From Auanema rhodensis (taxonomy: Eukaryota; Nematoda; Chromadorea; Rhabditida; Rhabditidae), in assembly GCA_964057225.1 (NCBI GenBank), contig OZ059899.1, positions 21,088,501 through 21,152,500 on the forward strand: a stretch of 64,000 nucleotides of DNA, given 5' to 3'. Of the stretch, positions 38,154-52,000 are shown piece after piece. Numbering within the stretch: position 1 is the stretch's first letter; the number at the start of each line of letters is the position of its first letter. The position numbers and the translations under genes are program-made. Under the pieces are notes generated by a model that had not been told where the DNA came from, did not search any database, and saw only the letters and a program-made list of their open reading frames with translations.

Positions 38154-41100
38154 ATGCGGATTTTTAAGCTGCGTCGATCTGTGTTATCAGATTTGCGCTA
38201 GCTTAAAAATGCACCGAGATATCAACTGATATAAGTTCACACTTATATCCTTGATTTTCACCCTGAAGAATTAATTTTTTCGTTGAATAACATTGTCCAT
38301 CGTCTTTGCCTTGAAAAAAGGAATCTAAAAACATCTACTTTTTGCTAAATTATTTTGAAATTTTTTGAAAAAATTTTTGTCAAAATGTTTTTGGAAGCAA
38401 TGTTGAGTGTACATGGAAACTCAACGTACACTAATGCATCATTTTTCAAACGATCATAACTAATTTTTGTATTAAGCGTTTCTCAATGTAGTATAGTGCA
38501 TTCGATGCGGATTTTTAAGCTGCGTCGATCTGTGTTATCAGATTTGCGCTAGCTTAAAAATGCACCGAGATATCAACTGATATAAGTTCACACTTATATC
38601 CTCGATTTTCACCCTGAAGAATTAATTTTTTCGTTGAATAACATTGTCCATCGTCTTTGCCTTGAAAAAAGGAATCTAAAAACATCTACTTTTTGCTAAA
38701 TTATTTTGAAATTTTTTGAAAAAATTTTTGTCAAAATGTTTTTGGAAGCAATGTTGAGTGTACATGGAAACTCAACGTACACTAATGCATCATTTTTCAA
38801 ACGATCATAACTAATTTTTGTATTAAGCGTTTCTCAATGTAGTATAGTGCATTCGATGCGGATTTTTAAGCTGCGTCGATCTGTGTTATCAGATTTGCGC
38901 TAGCTTAAAAATGCACCGAGATATCAACTGATATAAGTTCACACTTATATCCTTGATTTTCACCCTGAAGAATTAATTTTTTCGTTGAATAACATTGTCC
39001 ATCGTCTTTGCCTTGAAAAAAGGAATCTAAAAACATCTACTTTTTGCTAAATTATTTTGAAATTTTTTGAAAAAATTTTTGTCAAAATGTTTTTGGAAGC
39101 AATGTTGAGTGTACATGGAAACTCAACATACACAAATGCATCATTTTTCAAACGATCATAACTAATTTTTGTATTAAGCGTTTCTCAATGTAGTATAGTG
39201 CATTCGATGCGGATTTTTAAGCTGCGTCGATCTGTGTTATCAGATTTGCGCTAGCTTAAAAATGCACCGAGATATCAACTGATATAAGTTCACACTTATA
39301 TCCTCGATTTTCACCCTGAAGAATTAATTTTTTCGTTGAATGACATTGTCCATCGTCTTTGCCTTGAAAAAAGGAATCTAAAAACATCTACTTTTTGCTA
39401 AATTATTTTGAAATTTTTTGAAAAAATTTTTGTCAAAATGTTTTTGGAAGCAATGTTGAGTGTACATGGAAACTCAACATACACTAATGCATCATTTTTC
39501 AAACGATCATAACTAATTTTTGTATCAAGCGTTTCTCAATGTAGTATAGTGCATTCGATGCGGATTTTTAAGCTGCGTCGATCTGTGTTATCAGATTTGC
39601 GCTAGCTTAAAAATGCACCGAGATATCAACTAATATAAGTTCACACTTATATCCTCGATTTTCACCCTGAAGAATTAATTTTTTCGTTGAATAACAAAGT
39701 CCATCGTCTTTGCCTTGAAAAAAGGAATCTAAAAACATCTACTTTTTGCTAAATTATTTTGAAATTTTTCGAAAAAATTTTTGTCAAAATGTTTTTGGAA
39801 GCAATGTTGAGTGTACATGGAAACTCAACGTACACTAATGCATCATTTTTCAAACGATCATAACTTATTTTTGTATCAAGCGTTTCTCAATAAGTATAGT
39901 GCATTCGATGCGGATTTTTAAGCTGCGTCGATCTGTGTTATCAGATTTGCGCTAGCTTAAAAATGCACCGAGATATCAACTGATATAAGTTCACACTTAT
40001 ATCCTCGATTTTCACCCTGAAGAATTAATTTTTTCGTTGAATAACATTGTCCATCGTCTTTGCCTTGAAAAAAGGAATCTAAAAACATCTACTTTTTGCT
40101 AAATTATTTTGAAATTTTTCGAAAAAATTTTTGTCAAAATGTTTTTGGAAGCAATGTTGAGTGTACATGGAAACTCAACGTACACTAATGCATCATTTTT
40201 CAAACGATCATAACTAATTTTTGTATTAAGCGTTTCTCAATGTAGTATAGTGCATTCGATGCGGATTTTTAAGCTGCGTCGATCTGTGTTATCAGATTTG
40301 CGCTAGCTTAAAAATGCACCGAGATATCAACTGATATAAGTTCACACTTATATCCTCGATTTTCACCCTGAAGAATTAATTTTTTCATTGAATAACATTG
40401 TCCATCGTCTTTGCCTTGAAAAAAGGAATCTAAAAACATCTACTTTTTGCTAAATTATTTTGAAATTTTTCGAAAAAATTTTTGTCAAAATGTTTTTGGA
40501 AGCAATGTTGAGTGTACATGGAAACTCAACGTACACTAATGCATCATTTTTCAAACGATCATAACTAATTTTTGTATTAAGCGTTTCTCAAAGTAGTATA
40601 GTGCATTCGATGCGGATTTTTAAGCTGCGTCGATCTGTGTTATCAGATTTGCGCTAGCTTAAAAATGCACCGAGATATCAACTGATATAAGTTCACACTT
40701 ATATCCTCGATTTTCACCCTGAAGAACTAATTTTTTCGTTGAACAACATTGTCCATCGTCTTTGCCTTGAAAAAAGGAATCTAAAAACATCTACTTTTTG
40801 CTAAATTATTTTGAAATTTTTTGAAAAAATTTTTGTCAAAATGTTTTTGGAAGCAATGTTGAGTGTACATGGAAACTCAACGTACACTAATGCATCATTT
40901 TTCAAACGATCATAACTAATTTTTGTATTAAGCGTTTCTCAAAGTAGTATAGTGCATTCGATGCGGATTTTTAAGCTGCGTCGATCTGTGTTATCAGATT
41001 TGCGCTAGCTTAAAAATGCACCGAGATATCAACTGATATAAGTTCACACTTATATCCTCGATTTTCACCCTGAAGAACTAATTTTTTCGTTGAACAACAT

Positions 41101-42363
41101 TGTCCATCGTCTTTGCCTTGAAAAAAGGAATCTAAAAACATCTACTTTTTGCTAAATTATTTTGAAATTTTTTGAAAAAATTTTTGTCAAAATGTTTTTG
41201 GAAGCAATGTTGAGTGTACATGGAAACTCAACGTACACTAATGCATCATTTTTCAAACGATCATAACTTATTTTTGTATCAAGCGTTTCTCAATAAGTAT
41301 AGTGCATTCGATGCGGATTTTTAAGCTGCGTCGATCTGTGTTATCAGATTTGCGCTAGCTTAAAAATGCACCGAGATATCAACTGATATAAGTTCACACT
41401 TATATCCTCGATTTTCACCCTGAAGAACTAATTTTTTCGTTGAACAACATTGTCCATCGTCTTTGCCTTGAAAAAAGGAATCTAAAAACATCTACTTTTT
41501 GCTAAATTATTTTGAAATTTTTTGAAAAAATTTTTGTCAAAATGTTTTTGGAAGCAATGTTGAGTGTACATGGAAACTCAACGTACACTAATGCATCATT
41601 TTTCAAACGATCATAACTAATTTTTGTATTAAGCGTTTCTCAAAGTAGTATAGTGCATTCGATGCGGATTTTTAAGCTGCGTCGATCTGTGTTATCAGAT
41701 TTGCGCTAGCTTAAAAATGCACCGAGATATCAACTAATATATGTTCACACTTATATCCTCGATTTTCACCCTGAAGAATTAATTTTTTCATTGAATAACA
41801 TTGTCCATCGTCTTTGCCTTGAAAAAAGGAATCTAAAAACATCTATTTTTTGCTAAATTATTTTGAAATTTTTCGAAAAAATTTTTGTCAAAATGTTTTT
41901 GGAAGCAATGTTGAGTGTACATGGAAACTCAACGTACACTAATGCATCATTTTTCAAACGATCATAACTAATTTTTGTATTAAGCGTTTCTCAAAGTAGT
42001 ATAGTGCATTCGATGCGGATTTTTAAGCTGCGTCGATCTGTGTTATCAGATTTGCGCTAGCTTAAAAATGCACCGAGATATCAACTGATATAAGTTCACA
42101 CTTATATCCTCGATTTTCACCCTGAAGAACTAATTTTTTCGTTGAACAACATTGTCCATCGTCTTTGCCTTGAAAAAAGGAATCTAAAAACATCTACTTT
42201 TTGCTAAATTATTTTGAAATTTTTTGAAAAAATTTTTGTCAAAATGTTTTTGGAAGCAATGTTGAGTGTACATGGAAACTCAACGTACACTAATGCATCA
42301 TTTTTCAAACGATCATAACTAATTTTTGTATTAAGCGTTTCTCAAAGTAGTATAGTGCATTCG
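38154..42363 (+). repeat. 12-unit higher-order repeat, copy 2 (units 110-121)
   Basis: Unit starts: 38154, 38505, 38856, 39207, 39558, 39908, 40259, 40610, 40961, 41311, 41662, 42013. The private markers are at 39134, 39342 and 41846, each exactly 4210 bp after copy 1. Shared sequence extends left of 33944 into the 3' part of the unit at 33593, so the exchange point is inside a unit, not at its phase boundary. This is the largest tandem duplication in the window and looks the most recent. Confidence 0.92.
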
Positions 42364-43065
42364 ATGCGGATTTTTAAGCTGCGTCGATCTGTGTTATCAG
42401 ATTTGCGCTAGCTTAAAAATGCACCGAGATATCAACTGATATAAGTTCACACTTATATCCTCGATTTTCACCCTGAAGAACTAATTTTTTCGTTGAACAA
42501 CATTGTCCATCGTCTTTGCCTTGAAAAAAGGAATCTAAAAACATCTACTTTTTGCTAAATTATTTTGAAATTTTTTGAAAAAATTTTTGTCAAAATGTTT
42601 TTGGAAGCAATGTTGAGTGTACATGGAAACTCAACGTACACTAATGCATCATTTTTCAAACGATCATAACTAATTTTTGTATTAAGCGTTTCTCAAAGTA
42701 GTATAGTGCATTCGATGCGGATTTTTAAGCTGCGTCGATCTGTGTTATCAGATTTGCGCTAGCTTAAAAATGCACCGAGATATCAACTGATATAAGTTCA
42801 CACTTATATCCTCGATTTTCACCCTGAAGAACTAATTTTTTCGTTGAACAACATTGTCCATCGTCTTTGCCTTGAAAAAAGGAATCTAAAAACATCTACT
42901 TTTTGCTAAATTATTTTGAAATTTTTTGAAAAAATTTTTGTCAAAATGTTTTTGGAAGCAATGTTGAGTGTACATGGAAACTCAACGTACACTAATGCAT
43001 CATTTTTCAAACGATCATAACTAATTTTTGTATTAAGCGTTTCTCAATGTAGTATAGTGCATTCG
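42364..43065 (+). repeat. Array segment: units 122-123, run of GAACTAAT units
   Basis: Units at 42364 and 42715 continue the t118c + t135c type of 42013, giving three successive near-identical units. The run ends when the last unit reverts to CAATGTAG and the c99t unit 43066 follows, as happens at 37803/38154. Confidence 0.88.
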
Positions 43066-46000
43066 ATGCGGATTTTTAAGCTGCGTCGATCTGTGTTATC
43101 AGATTTGCGCTAGCTTAAAAATGCACCGAGATATCAACTGATATAAGTTCACACTTATATCCTTGATTTTCACCCTGAAGAATTAATTTTTTCGTTGAAT
43201 AACATTGTCCATCGTCTTTGCCTTGAAAAAAGGAATCTAAAAACATCTACTTTTTGCTAAATTATTTTGAAAATTTTTGAAAAAATTTTTGTCAAAATGT
43301 TTTTGGAAGCAATGTTGAGTGTACATGGAAACTCAACATACACTAATGCATCATTTTTCAAACGATCATAACTAATTTTTGTATTAAGCGTTTCTCAATG
43401 TAGTATAGTGCATTCGATGCGGATTTTTAAGCTGCGTCGATCTGTGTTATCAGATTTGCGCTAGCTTAAAAATGCACCGAGATATCAACTGATATAAGTT
43501 CACACTTATATCCTCGATTTTCACCCTGAAGAATTAATTTTTTCGTTGAATAACATTGTCCATCGTCTTTGCCTTGAAAAAAGGAATCTAAAAACATCTA
43601 CTTTTTGCTAAATTATTTTGAAATTTTTTGAAAAAATTTTTGTCAAAATGTTTTTGGAAGCAATGTTGAGTGTACATGGAAACTCAACATACACTAATGC
43701 ATCATTTTTCAAACGATCATAACTAATTTTTGTATTAAGCGTTTCTCAAAGTAGTATAGTGCATTCGATGCGGATTTTTAAGCTGCGTCGATCTGTGTTA
43801 TCAGATTTGCGCTAGCTTAAAAATGCACCGAGATATCAACTGATATAAGTTCACACTTATATCCTTGATTTTCACCCTGAAGAATTAATTTTTTCGTTGA
43901 ATAACATTGTCCATCGTCTTTGCCTTGAAAAAAGGAATCTAAAAACATCTACTTTTTGCTAAATTATTTTGAAATTTTTTGAAAAAATTTTTGTCAAAAT
44001 GTTTTTGGAAGCAATGTTGAGTGTACATGGAAACTCAACATACACTAATGCATCATTTTTCAAACGATCATAACTAATTTTTGTATTAAGCGTTTCTCAA
44101 TGTAGTATAGTGCATTCGATGCGGATTTTTAAGCTGCGTCGATCTGTGTTATCAGATTTGCGCTAGCTTAAAAATGCACCGAGATATCAACTGATATAAG
44201 TTCACACTTATATCCTCGATTTTCACCCTGAAGAATTAATTTTTTCGTTGAATAACATTGTCCATCGTCTTTGCCTTGAAAAAAGGAATCTAAAAACATC
44301 TACTTTTTGCTAAATTATTTTGAAATTTTTTGAAAAAATTTTTGTCAAAATGTTTTTGGAAGCAATGTTGAGTGTACATGGAAACTCAACGTACACTAAT
44401 GCATCATTTTTCAAACGATCATAACTAATTTTTGTATTAAGCGTTTCTCAATGTAGTATAGTGCATTCGATGCGGATTTTTAAGCTGCGTCGATCTGTGT
44501 TATCAGATTTGCGCTAGCTTAAAAATGCACCGAGATATCAACTGATATAAGTTCACACTTATATCCTTGATTTTCACCCTGAAGAATTAATTTTTTCGTT
44601 GAATAACATTGTCCATCGTCTTTGCCTTGAAAAAAGGAATCTAAAAACATCTACTTTTTGCTAAATTATTTTGAAATTTTTTGAAAAAATTTTTGTCAAA
44701 ATGTTTTTGGAAGCAATGTTGAGTGTACATGGAAACTCAACATACACAAATGCATCATTTTTCAAACGATCATAACTAATTTTTGTATTAAGCGTTTCTC
44801 AATGTAGTATAGTGCATTCGATGCGGATTTTTAAGCTGCGTCGATCTGTGTTATCAGATTTGCGCTAGCTTAAAAATGCACCGAGATATCAACTGATATA
44901 AGTTCACACTTATATCCTCGATTTTCACCCTGAAGAATTAATTTTTTCGTTGAATAACATTGTCCATCGTCTTTGCCTTGAAAAAAGGAATCTAAAAACA
45001 TCTACTTTTTGCTAAATTATTTTGAAATTTTTTGAAAAAATTTTTGTCAAAATGTTTTTGGAAGCAATGTTGAGTGTACATGGAAACTCAACGTACACTA
45101 ATGCATCATTTTTCAAACGATCATAACTAATTTTTGTATTAAGCGTTTCTCAAAGTAGTATAGTGCATTCGATGCGGATTTTTAAGCTGCGTCGATCTGT
45201 GTTATCAGATTTGCGCTAGCTTAAAAATGCACCGAGATATCAACTGATATAAGTTCACACTTATATCCTCGATTTTCACCCTGAAGAACTAATTTTTTCG
45301 TTGAACAACATTGTCCATCGTCTTTGCCTTGAAAAAAGGAATCTAAAAACATCTACTTTTTGCTAAATTATTTTGAAATTTTTTGAAAAAATTTTTGTCA
45401 AAATGTTTTTGGAAGCAATGTTGAGTGTACATGGAAACTCAACGTACACTAATGCATCATTTTTCAAACGATCATAACTAATTTTTGTATTAAGCGTTTC
45501 TCAATGTAGTATAGTGCATTCGATGCGGATTTTTAAGCTGCGTCGATCTGTGTTATCAGATTTGCGCTAGCTTAAAAATGCACCGAGATATCAACTGATA
45601 TAAGTTCACACTTATATCCTTGATTTTCACCCTGAAGAATTAATTTTTTCGTTGAATAACATTGTCCATCGTCTTTGCCTTGAAAAAAGGAATCTAAAAA
45701 CATCTACTTTTTGCTAAATTATTTTGAAAATTTTTGAAAAAATTTTTGTCAAAATGTTTTTGGAAGCAATGTTGAGTGTACATGGAAACTCAACATACAC
45801 TAATGCATCATTTTTCAAACGATCATAACTAATTTTTGTATTAAGCGTTTCTCAATGTAGTATAGTGCATTCGATGCGGATTTTTAAGCTGCGTCGATCT
45901 GTGTTATCAGATTTGCGCTAGCTTAAAAATGCACCGAGATATCAACTGATATAAGTTCACACTTATATCCTTGATTTTCACCCTGAAGAATTAATTTTTT

Positions 46001-49000
46001 CGTTGAATAACATTGTCCATCGTCTTTGCCTTGAAAAAAGGAATCTAAAAACATCTACTTTTTGCTAAATTATTTTGAAAATTTTTGAAAAAATTTTTGT
46101 CAAAATGTTTTTGGAAGCAATGTTGAGTGTACATGGAAACTCAACATACACTAATGCATCATTTTTCAAACGATCATAACTAATTTTTGTATTAAGCGTT
46201 TCTCAATGTAGTATAGTGCATTCGATGCGGATTTTTAAGCTGCGTCGATCTGTGTTATCAGATTTGCGCTAGCTTAAAAATGCACCGAGATATCAACTGA
46301 TATAAGTTCACACTTATATCCTCGATTTTCACCCTGAAGAATTAATTTTTTCGTTGAATAACATTGTCCATCGTCTTTGCCTTGAAAAAAGGAATCTAAA
46401 AACATCTACTTTTTGCTAAATTATTTTGAAAATTTTTGAAAAAATTTTTGTCAAAATGTTTTTGGAAGCAATGTTGAGTGTACATGGAAACTCAACATAC
46501 ACTAATGCATCATTTTTCAAACGATCATAACTAATTTTTGTATTAAGCGTTTCTCAATGTAGTATAGTGCATTCGATGCGGATTTTTAAGCTGCGTCGAT
46601 CTGTGTTATCAGATTTGCGCTAGCTTAAAAATGCACCGAGATATCAACTGATATAAGTTCACACTTATATCCTTGATTTTCACCCTGAAGAATTAATTTT
46701 TTCGTTGAATAACATTGTCCATCGTCTTTGCCTTGAAAAAAGGAATCTAAAAACATCTACTTTTTGCTAAATTATTTTGAAAATTTTTGAAAAAATTTTT
46801 GTCAAAATGTTTTTGGAAGCAATGTTGAGTGTACATGGAAACTCAACATACACTAATGCATCATTTTTCAAACGATCATAACTAATTTTTGTATTAAGCG
46901 TTTCTCAATGTAGTATAGTGCATTCGATGCGGATTTTTAAGCTGCGTCGATCTGTGTTATCAGATTTGCGCTAGCTTAAAAATGCACCGAGATATCAACT
47001 GATATAAGTTCACACTTATATCCTCGATTTTCACCCTGAAGAATTAATTTTTTCGTTGAATAACATTGTCCATCGTCTTTGCCTTGAAAAAAGGAATCTA
47101 AAAACATCTACTTTTTGCTAAATTATTTTGAAAATTTTTGAAAAAATTTTTGTCAAAATGTTTTTGGAAGCAATGTTGAGTGTACATGGAAACTCAACAT
47201 ACACTAATGCATCATTTTTCAAACGATCATAACTAATTTTTGTATTAAGCGTTTCTCAATGTAGTATAGTGCATTCGATGCGGATTTTTAAGCTGCGTCG
47301 ATCTGTGTTATCAGATTTGCGCTAGCTTAAAAATGCACCGAGATATCAACTGATATAAGTTCACACTTATATCCTCGATTTTCACCCTGAAGAATTAATT
47401 TTTTCGTTGAATAACATTGTCCATCGTCTTTGCCTTGAAAAAAGGAATCTAAAAACATCTACTTTTTGCTAAATTATTTTGAAATTTTTTGAAAAAATTT
47501 TTGTCAAAATGTTTTTGGAAGCAATGTTGAGTGTACATGGAAACTCAACATACACTAATGCATCATTTTTCAAACGATCATAACTAATTTTTGTATTAAG
47601 CGTTTCTCAAAGTAGTATAGTGCATTCGATGCGGATTTTTAAGCTGCGTCGATCTGTGTTATCAGATTTGCGCTAGCTTAAAAATGCACCGAGATATCAA
47701 CTGATATAAGTTCACACTTATATCCTTGATTTTCACCCTGAAGAATTAATTTTTTCGTTGAATAACATTGTCCATCGTCTTTGCCTTGAAAAAAGGAATC
47801 TAAAAACATCTACTTTTTGCTAAATTATTTTGAAATTTTTTGAAAAAATTTTTGTCAAAATGTTTTTGGAAGCAATGTTGAGTGTACATGGAAACTCAAC
47901 ATACACTAATGCATCATTTTTCAAACGATCATAACTAATTTTTGTATTAAGCGTTTCTCAATGTAGTATAGTGCATTCGATGCGGATTTTTAAGCTGCGT
48001 CGATCTGTGTTATCAGATTTGCGCTAGCTTAAAAATGCACCGAGATATCAACTGATATAAGTTCACACTTATATCCTCGATTTTCACCCTGAAGAATTAA
48101 TTTTTTCGTTGAATAACATTGTCCATCGTCTTTGCCTTGAAAAAAGGAATCTAAAAACATCTACTTTTTGCTAAATTATTTTGAAATTTTTTGAAAAAAT
48201 TTTTGTCAAAATGTTTTTGGAAGCAATGTTGAGTGTACATGGAAACTCAACGTACACTAATGCATCATTTTTCAAACGATCATAACTAATTTTTGTATTA
48301 AGCGTTTCTCAATGTAGTATAGTGCATTCGATGCGGATTTTTAAGCTGCGTCGATCTGTGTTATCAGATTTGCGCTAGCTTAAAAATGCACCGAGATATC
48401 AACTGATATAAGTTCACACTTATATCCTTGATTTTCACCCTGAAGAATTAATTTTTTCGTTGAATAACATTGTCCATCGTCTTTGCCTTGAAAAAAGGAA
48501 TCTAAAAACATCTACTTTTTGCTAAATTATTTTGAAATTTTTTGAAAAAATTTTTGTCAAAATGTTTTTGGAAGCAATGTTGAGTGTACATGGAAACTCA
48601 ACATACACAAATGCATCATTTTTCAAACGATCATAACTAATTTTTGTATTAAGCGTTTCTCAATGTAGTATAGTGCATTCGATGCGGATTTTTAAGCTGC
48701 GTCGATCTGTGTTATCAGATTTGCGCTAGCTTAAAAATGCACCGAGATATCAACTGATATAAGTTCACACTTATATCCTCGATTTTCACCCTGAAGAATT
48801 AATTTTTTCGTTGAATAACATTGTCCATCGTCTTTGCCTTGAAAAAAGGAATCTAAAAACATCTACTTTTTGCTAAATTATTTTGAAATTTTTTGAAAAA
48901 ATTTTTGTCAAAATGTTTTTGGAAGCAATGTTGAGTGTACATGGAAACTCAACGTACACTAATGCATCATTTTTCAAACGATCATAACTTATTTTTGTAT

Positions 49001-49031
49001 CAAGCGTTTCTCAATAAGTATAGTGCATTCG
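43066..49031 (+). repeat. 11-unit-spaced duplication enclosing an amplified run (units 124-140)
   Basis: Unit starts: 43066, 43417, 43768, 44119, 44470, 44821, 45172, 45523, 45874, 46225, 46576, 46927, 47278, 47629, 47980, 48331, 48682. Units 43066-44820 match 46927-48681 at offset 3861 (11 x 351), including ACACAAATGC at 44748 and 48609; the first unit differs at position 99. Between them five successive units from 45523 to 47277 all carry AAAATTTTTG (an extra a at unit position 208), which points to a local single-unit amplification. Unit 48682 ends with the CTTATTTTTG/CAATAAG cassette (350 bp). Confidence 0.9.
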
Positions 49032-52000
49032 ATGCGGATTTTTAAGCTGCGTCGATCTGTGTTATCAGATTTGCGCTAGCTTAAAAATGCACCGAGATAT
49101 CAACTGATATAAGTTCACACTTATATCCTCGATTTTCACCCTGAAGAATTAATTTTTTCGTTGAATAACATTGTCCATCGTCTTTGCCTTGAAAAAAGGA
49201 ATCTAAAAACATCTACTTTTTGCTAAATTATTTTGAAATTTTTCGAAAAAATTTTTGTCAAAATGTTTTTGGAAGCAATGTTGAGTGTACATGGAAACTC
49301 AACGTACACTAATGCATCATTTTTCAAACGATCATAACTAATTTTTGTATTAAGCGTTTCTCAATGTAGTATAGTGCATTCGATGCGGATTTTTAAGCTG
49401 CGTCGATCTGTGTTATCAGATTTGCGCTAGCTTAAAAATGCACCGAGATATCAACTGATATAAGTTCACACTTATATCCTCGATTTTCACCCTGAAGAAT
49501 TAATTTTTTCGTTGAATAACATTGTCCATCGTCTTTGCCTTGAAAAAAGGAATCTAAAAACATCTACTTTTTGCTAAATTATTTTGAAATTTTTTGAAAA
49601 AATTTTTGTCAAAATGTTTTTGGAAGCAATGTTGAGTGTACATGGAAACTCAACATACACTAATGCATCATTTTTCAAACGATCATAACTAATTTTTGTA
49701 TTAAGCGTTTCTCAAAGTAGTATAGTGCATTCGATGCGGATTTTTAAGCTGCGTCGATCTGTGTTATCAGATTTGCGCTAGCTTAAAAATGCACCGAGAT
49801 ATCAACTGATATAAGTTCACACTTATATCCTCGATTTTCACCCTGAAGAATTGATTTTTTCGTTGAATAACATTGTCCATCGTCTTTGCCTTGAAAAAAG
49901 GAATCTAAAAACATCTACTTTTTGCTAAATTATTTTGAAATTTTTTGAAAAAATTTTTGTCAAAATGTTTTTGGAAGCAATGTTGAGTGTACATGGAAAC
50001 TCAACATACACTAATGCATCATTTTTCAAACGATCATAACTTATTTTTGTATCAAGCGTTTCTCAATAAGTATAGTGCATTCGATGCGGATTTTTAAGCT
50101 GCGTCGATCTGTGTTATCAGATTTGCGCTAGCTTAAAAATGCACCGAGATATCAACTGATATAAGTTCACACTTATATCCTCGATTTTCACCCTGAAGAA
50201 TTAATTTTTTCGTTGAATAACATTGTCCATCGTCTTTGCCTTGAAAAAAGGAATCTAAAAACATCTACTTTTTGCTAAATTATTTTGAAATTTTTCGAAA
50301 AAATTTTTGTCAAAATGTTTTTGGAAGCAATGTTGAGTGTACATGGAAACTCAACGTACACTAATGCATCATTTTTCAAACGATCATAACTAATTTTTGT
50401 ATCAAGCGTTTCTCAATGTAGTATAGTGCATTCGATGCGGATTTTTAAGCTGCGTCGATCTGTGTTATCAGATTTGCGCTAGCTTAAAAATGCACCGAGA
50501 TATCAACTGATATAAGTTCACACTTATATCCTCGATTTTCACCCTGAAGAATTAATTTTTTCGTTGAATAACATTGTCCATCGTCTTTGCCTTGAAAAAA
50601 GGAATCTAAAAACATCTACTTTTTGCTAAATTATTTTGAAATTTTTCGAAAAAATTTTTGTCAAAATGTTTTTGGAAGCAATGTTGAGTGTACATGGAAA
50701 CTCAACGTACACTAATGCATCATTTTTCAAACGATCATAACTAATTTTTGTATTAAGCGTTTCTCAATGTAGTATAGTGCATTCGATGCGGATTTTTAAG
50801 CTGCGTCGATCTGTGTTATCAGATTTGCGCTAGCTTAAAAATGCACCGAGATATCAACTGATATAAGTTCACACTTATATCCTCGATTTTCACCCTGAAG
50901 AATTAATTTTTTCGTTGAATAACATTGTCCATCGTCTTTGCCTTGAAAAAAGGAATCTAAAAACATCTACTTTTTGCTAAATTATTTTGAAATTTTTTGA
51001 AAAAATTTTTGTCAAAATGTTTTTGGAAGCAATGTTGAGTGTACATGGAAACTCAACATACACTAATGCATCATTTTTCAAACGATCATAACTAATTTTT
51101 GTATTACGCGTTTCTCAATGTAGTATAGTGCATTCGATGCGGATTTTTAAGCTGCGTCGATCTGTGTTATCAGATTTGCGCTAGCTTAAAAATGCACCGA
51201 GATATCAACTAATATATGTTCACACTTATATCCTCGATTTTCACCCTGAAGAATTAATTTTTTCATTGAATAACATTGTCCATCGTCTTTGCCTTGAAAA
51301 AAGGAATCTAAAAACATCTACTTTTTGCTAAATTATTTTGAAATTTTTCGAAAAAATTTTTGTCAAAATGTTTTTGGAAGCAATGTTGAGTGTACATGGA
51401 AACTCAACGTACACTAATGCATCATTTTTCAAACGATCATAACTAATTTTTGTATTAAGCGTTTCTCAAAGTAGTATAGTGCATTCGATGCGGATTTTTA
51501 AGCTGCGTCGATCTGTGTTATCAGATTTGTGCTAGCTTAAAAATGCACCGAGATATCAACTGATATAAGTTCACACTTATATCCTCGATTTTCACCCTGA
51601 AGAATTAATTTTTTCGTTGAATAACATTGTCCATCGTCTTTGCCTTGAAAAAAGGAATCTAAAAACATCTACTTTTTGCTAAATTATTTTGAAATTTTTT
51701 GAAAAAATTTTTGTCAAAATGTTTTTGGAAGCAATGTTGAGTGTACATGGAAACTCAACATACACTAATGCATCATTTTTCAAACGATCATAACTAATTT
51801 TTGTATTAAGCGTTTCTCAATGTAGTATAGTGCATTCGATGCGGATTTTTAAGCTGCGTCGATCTGTGTTATCAGATTTGCGCTAGCTTAAAAATGCACC
51901 GAGATATCAACTAATATAAGTTCACACTTATATCCTCGATTTTCACCCTGAAGAATTAATTTTTTCGTTGAATAACAAAGTCCATCGTCTTTGCCTTGAA

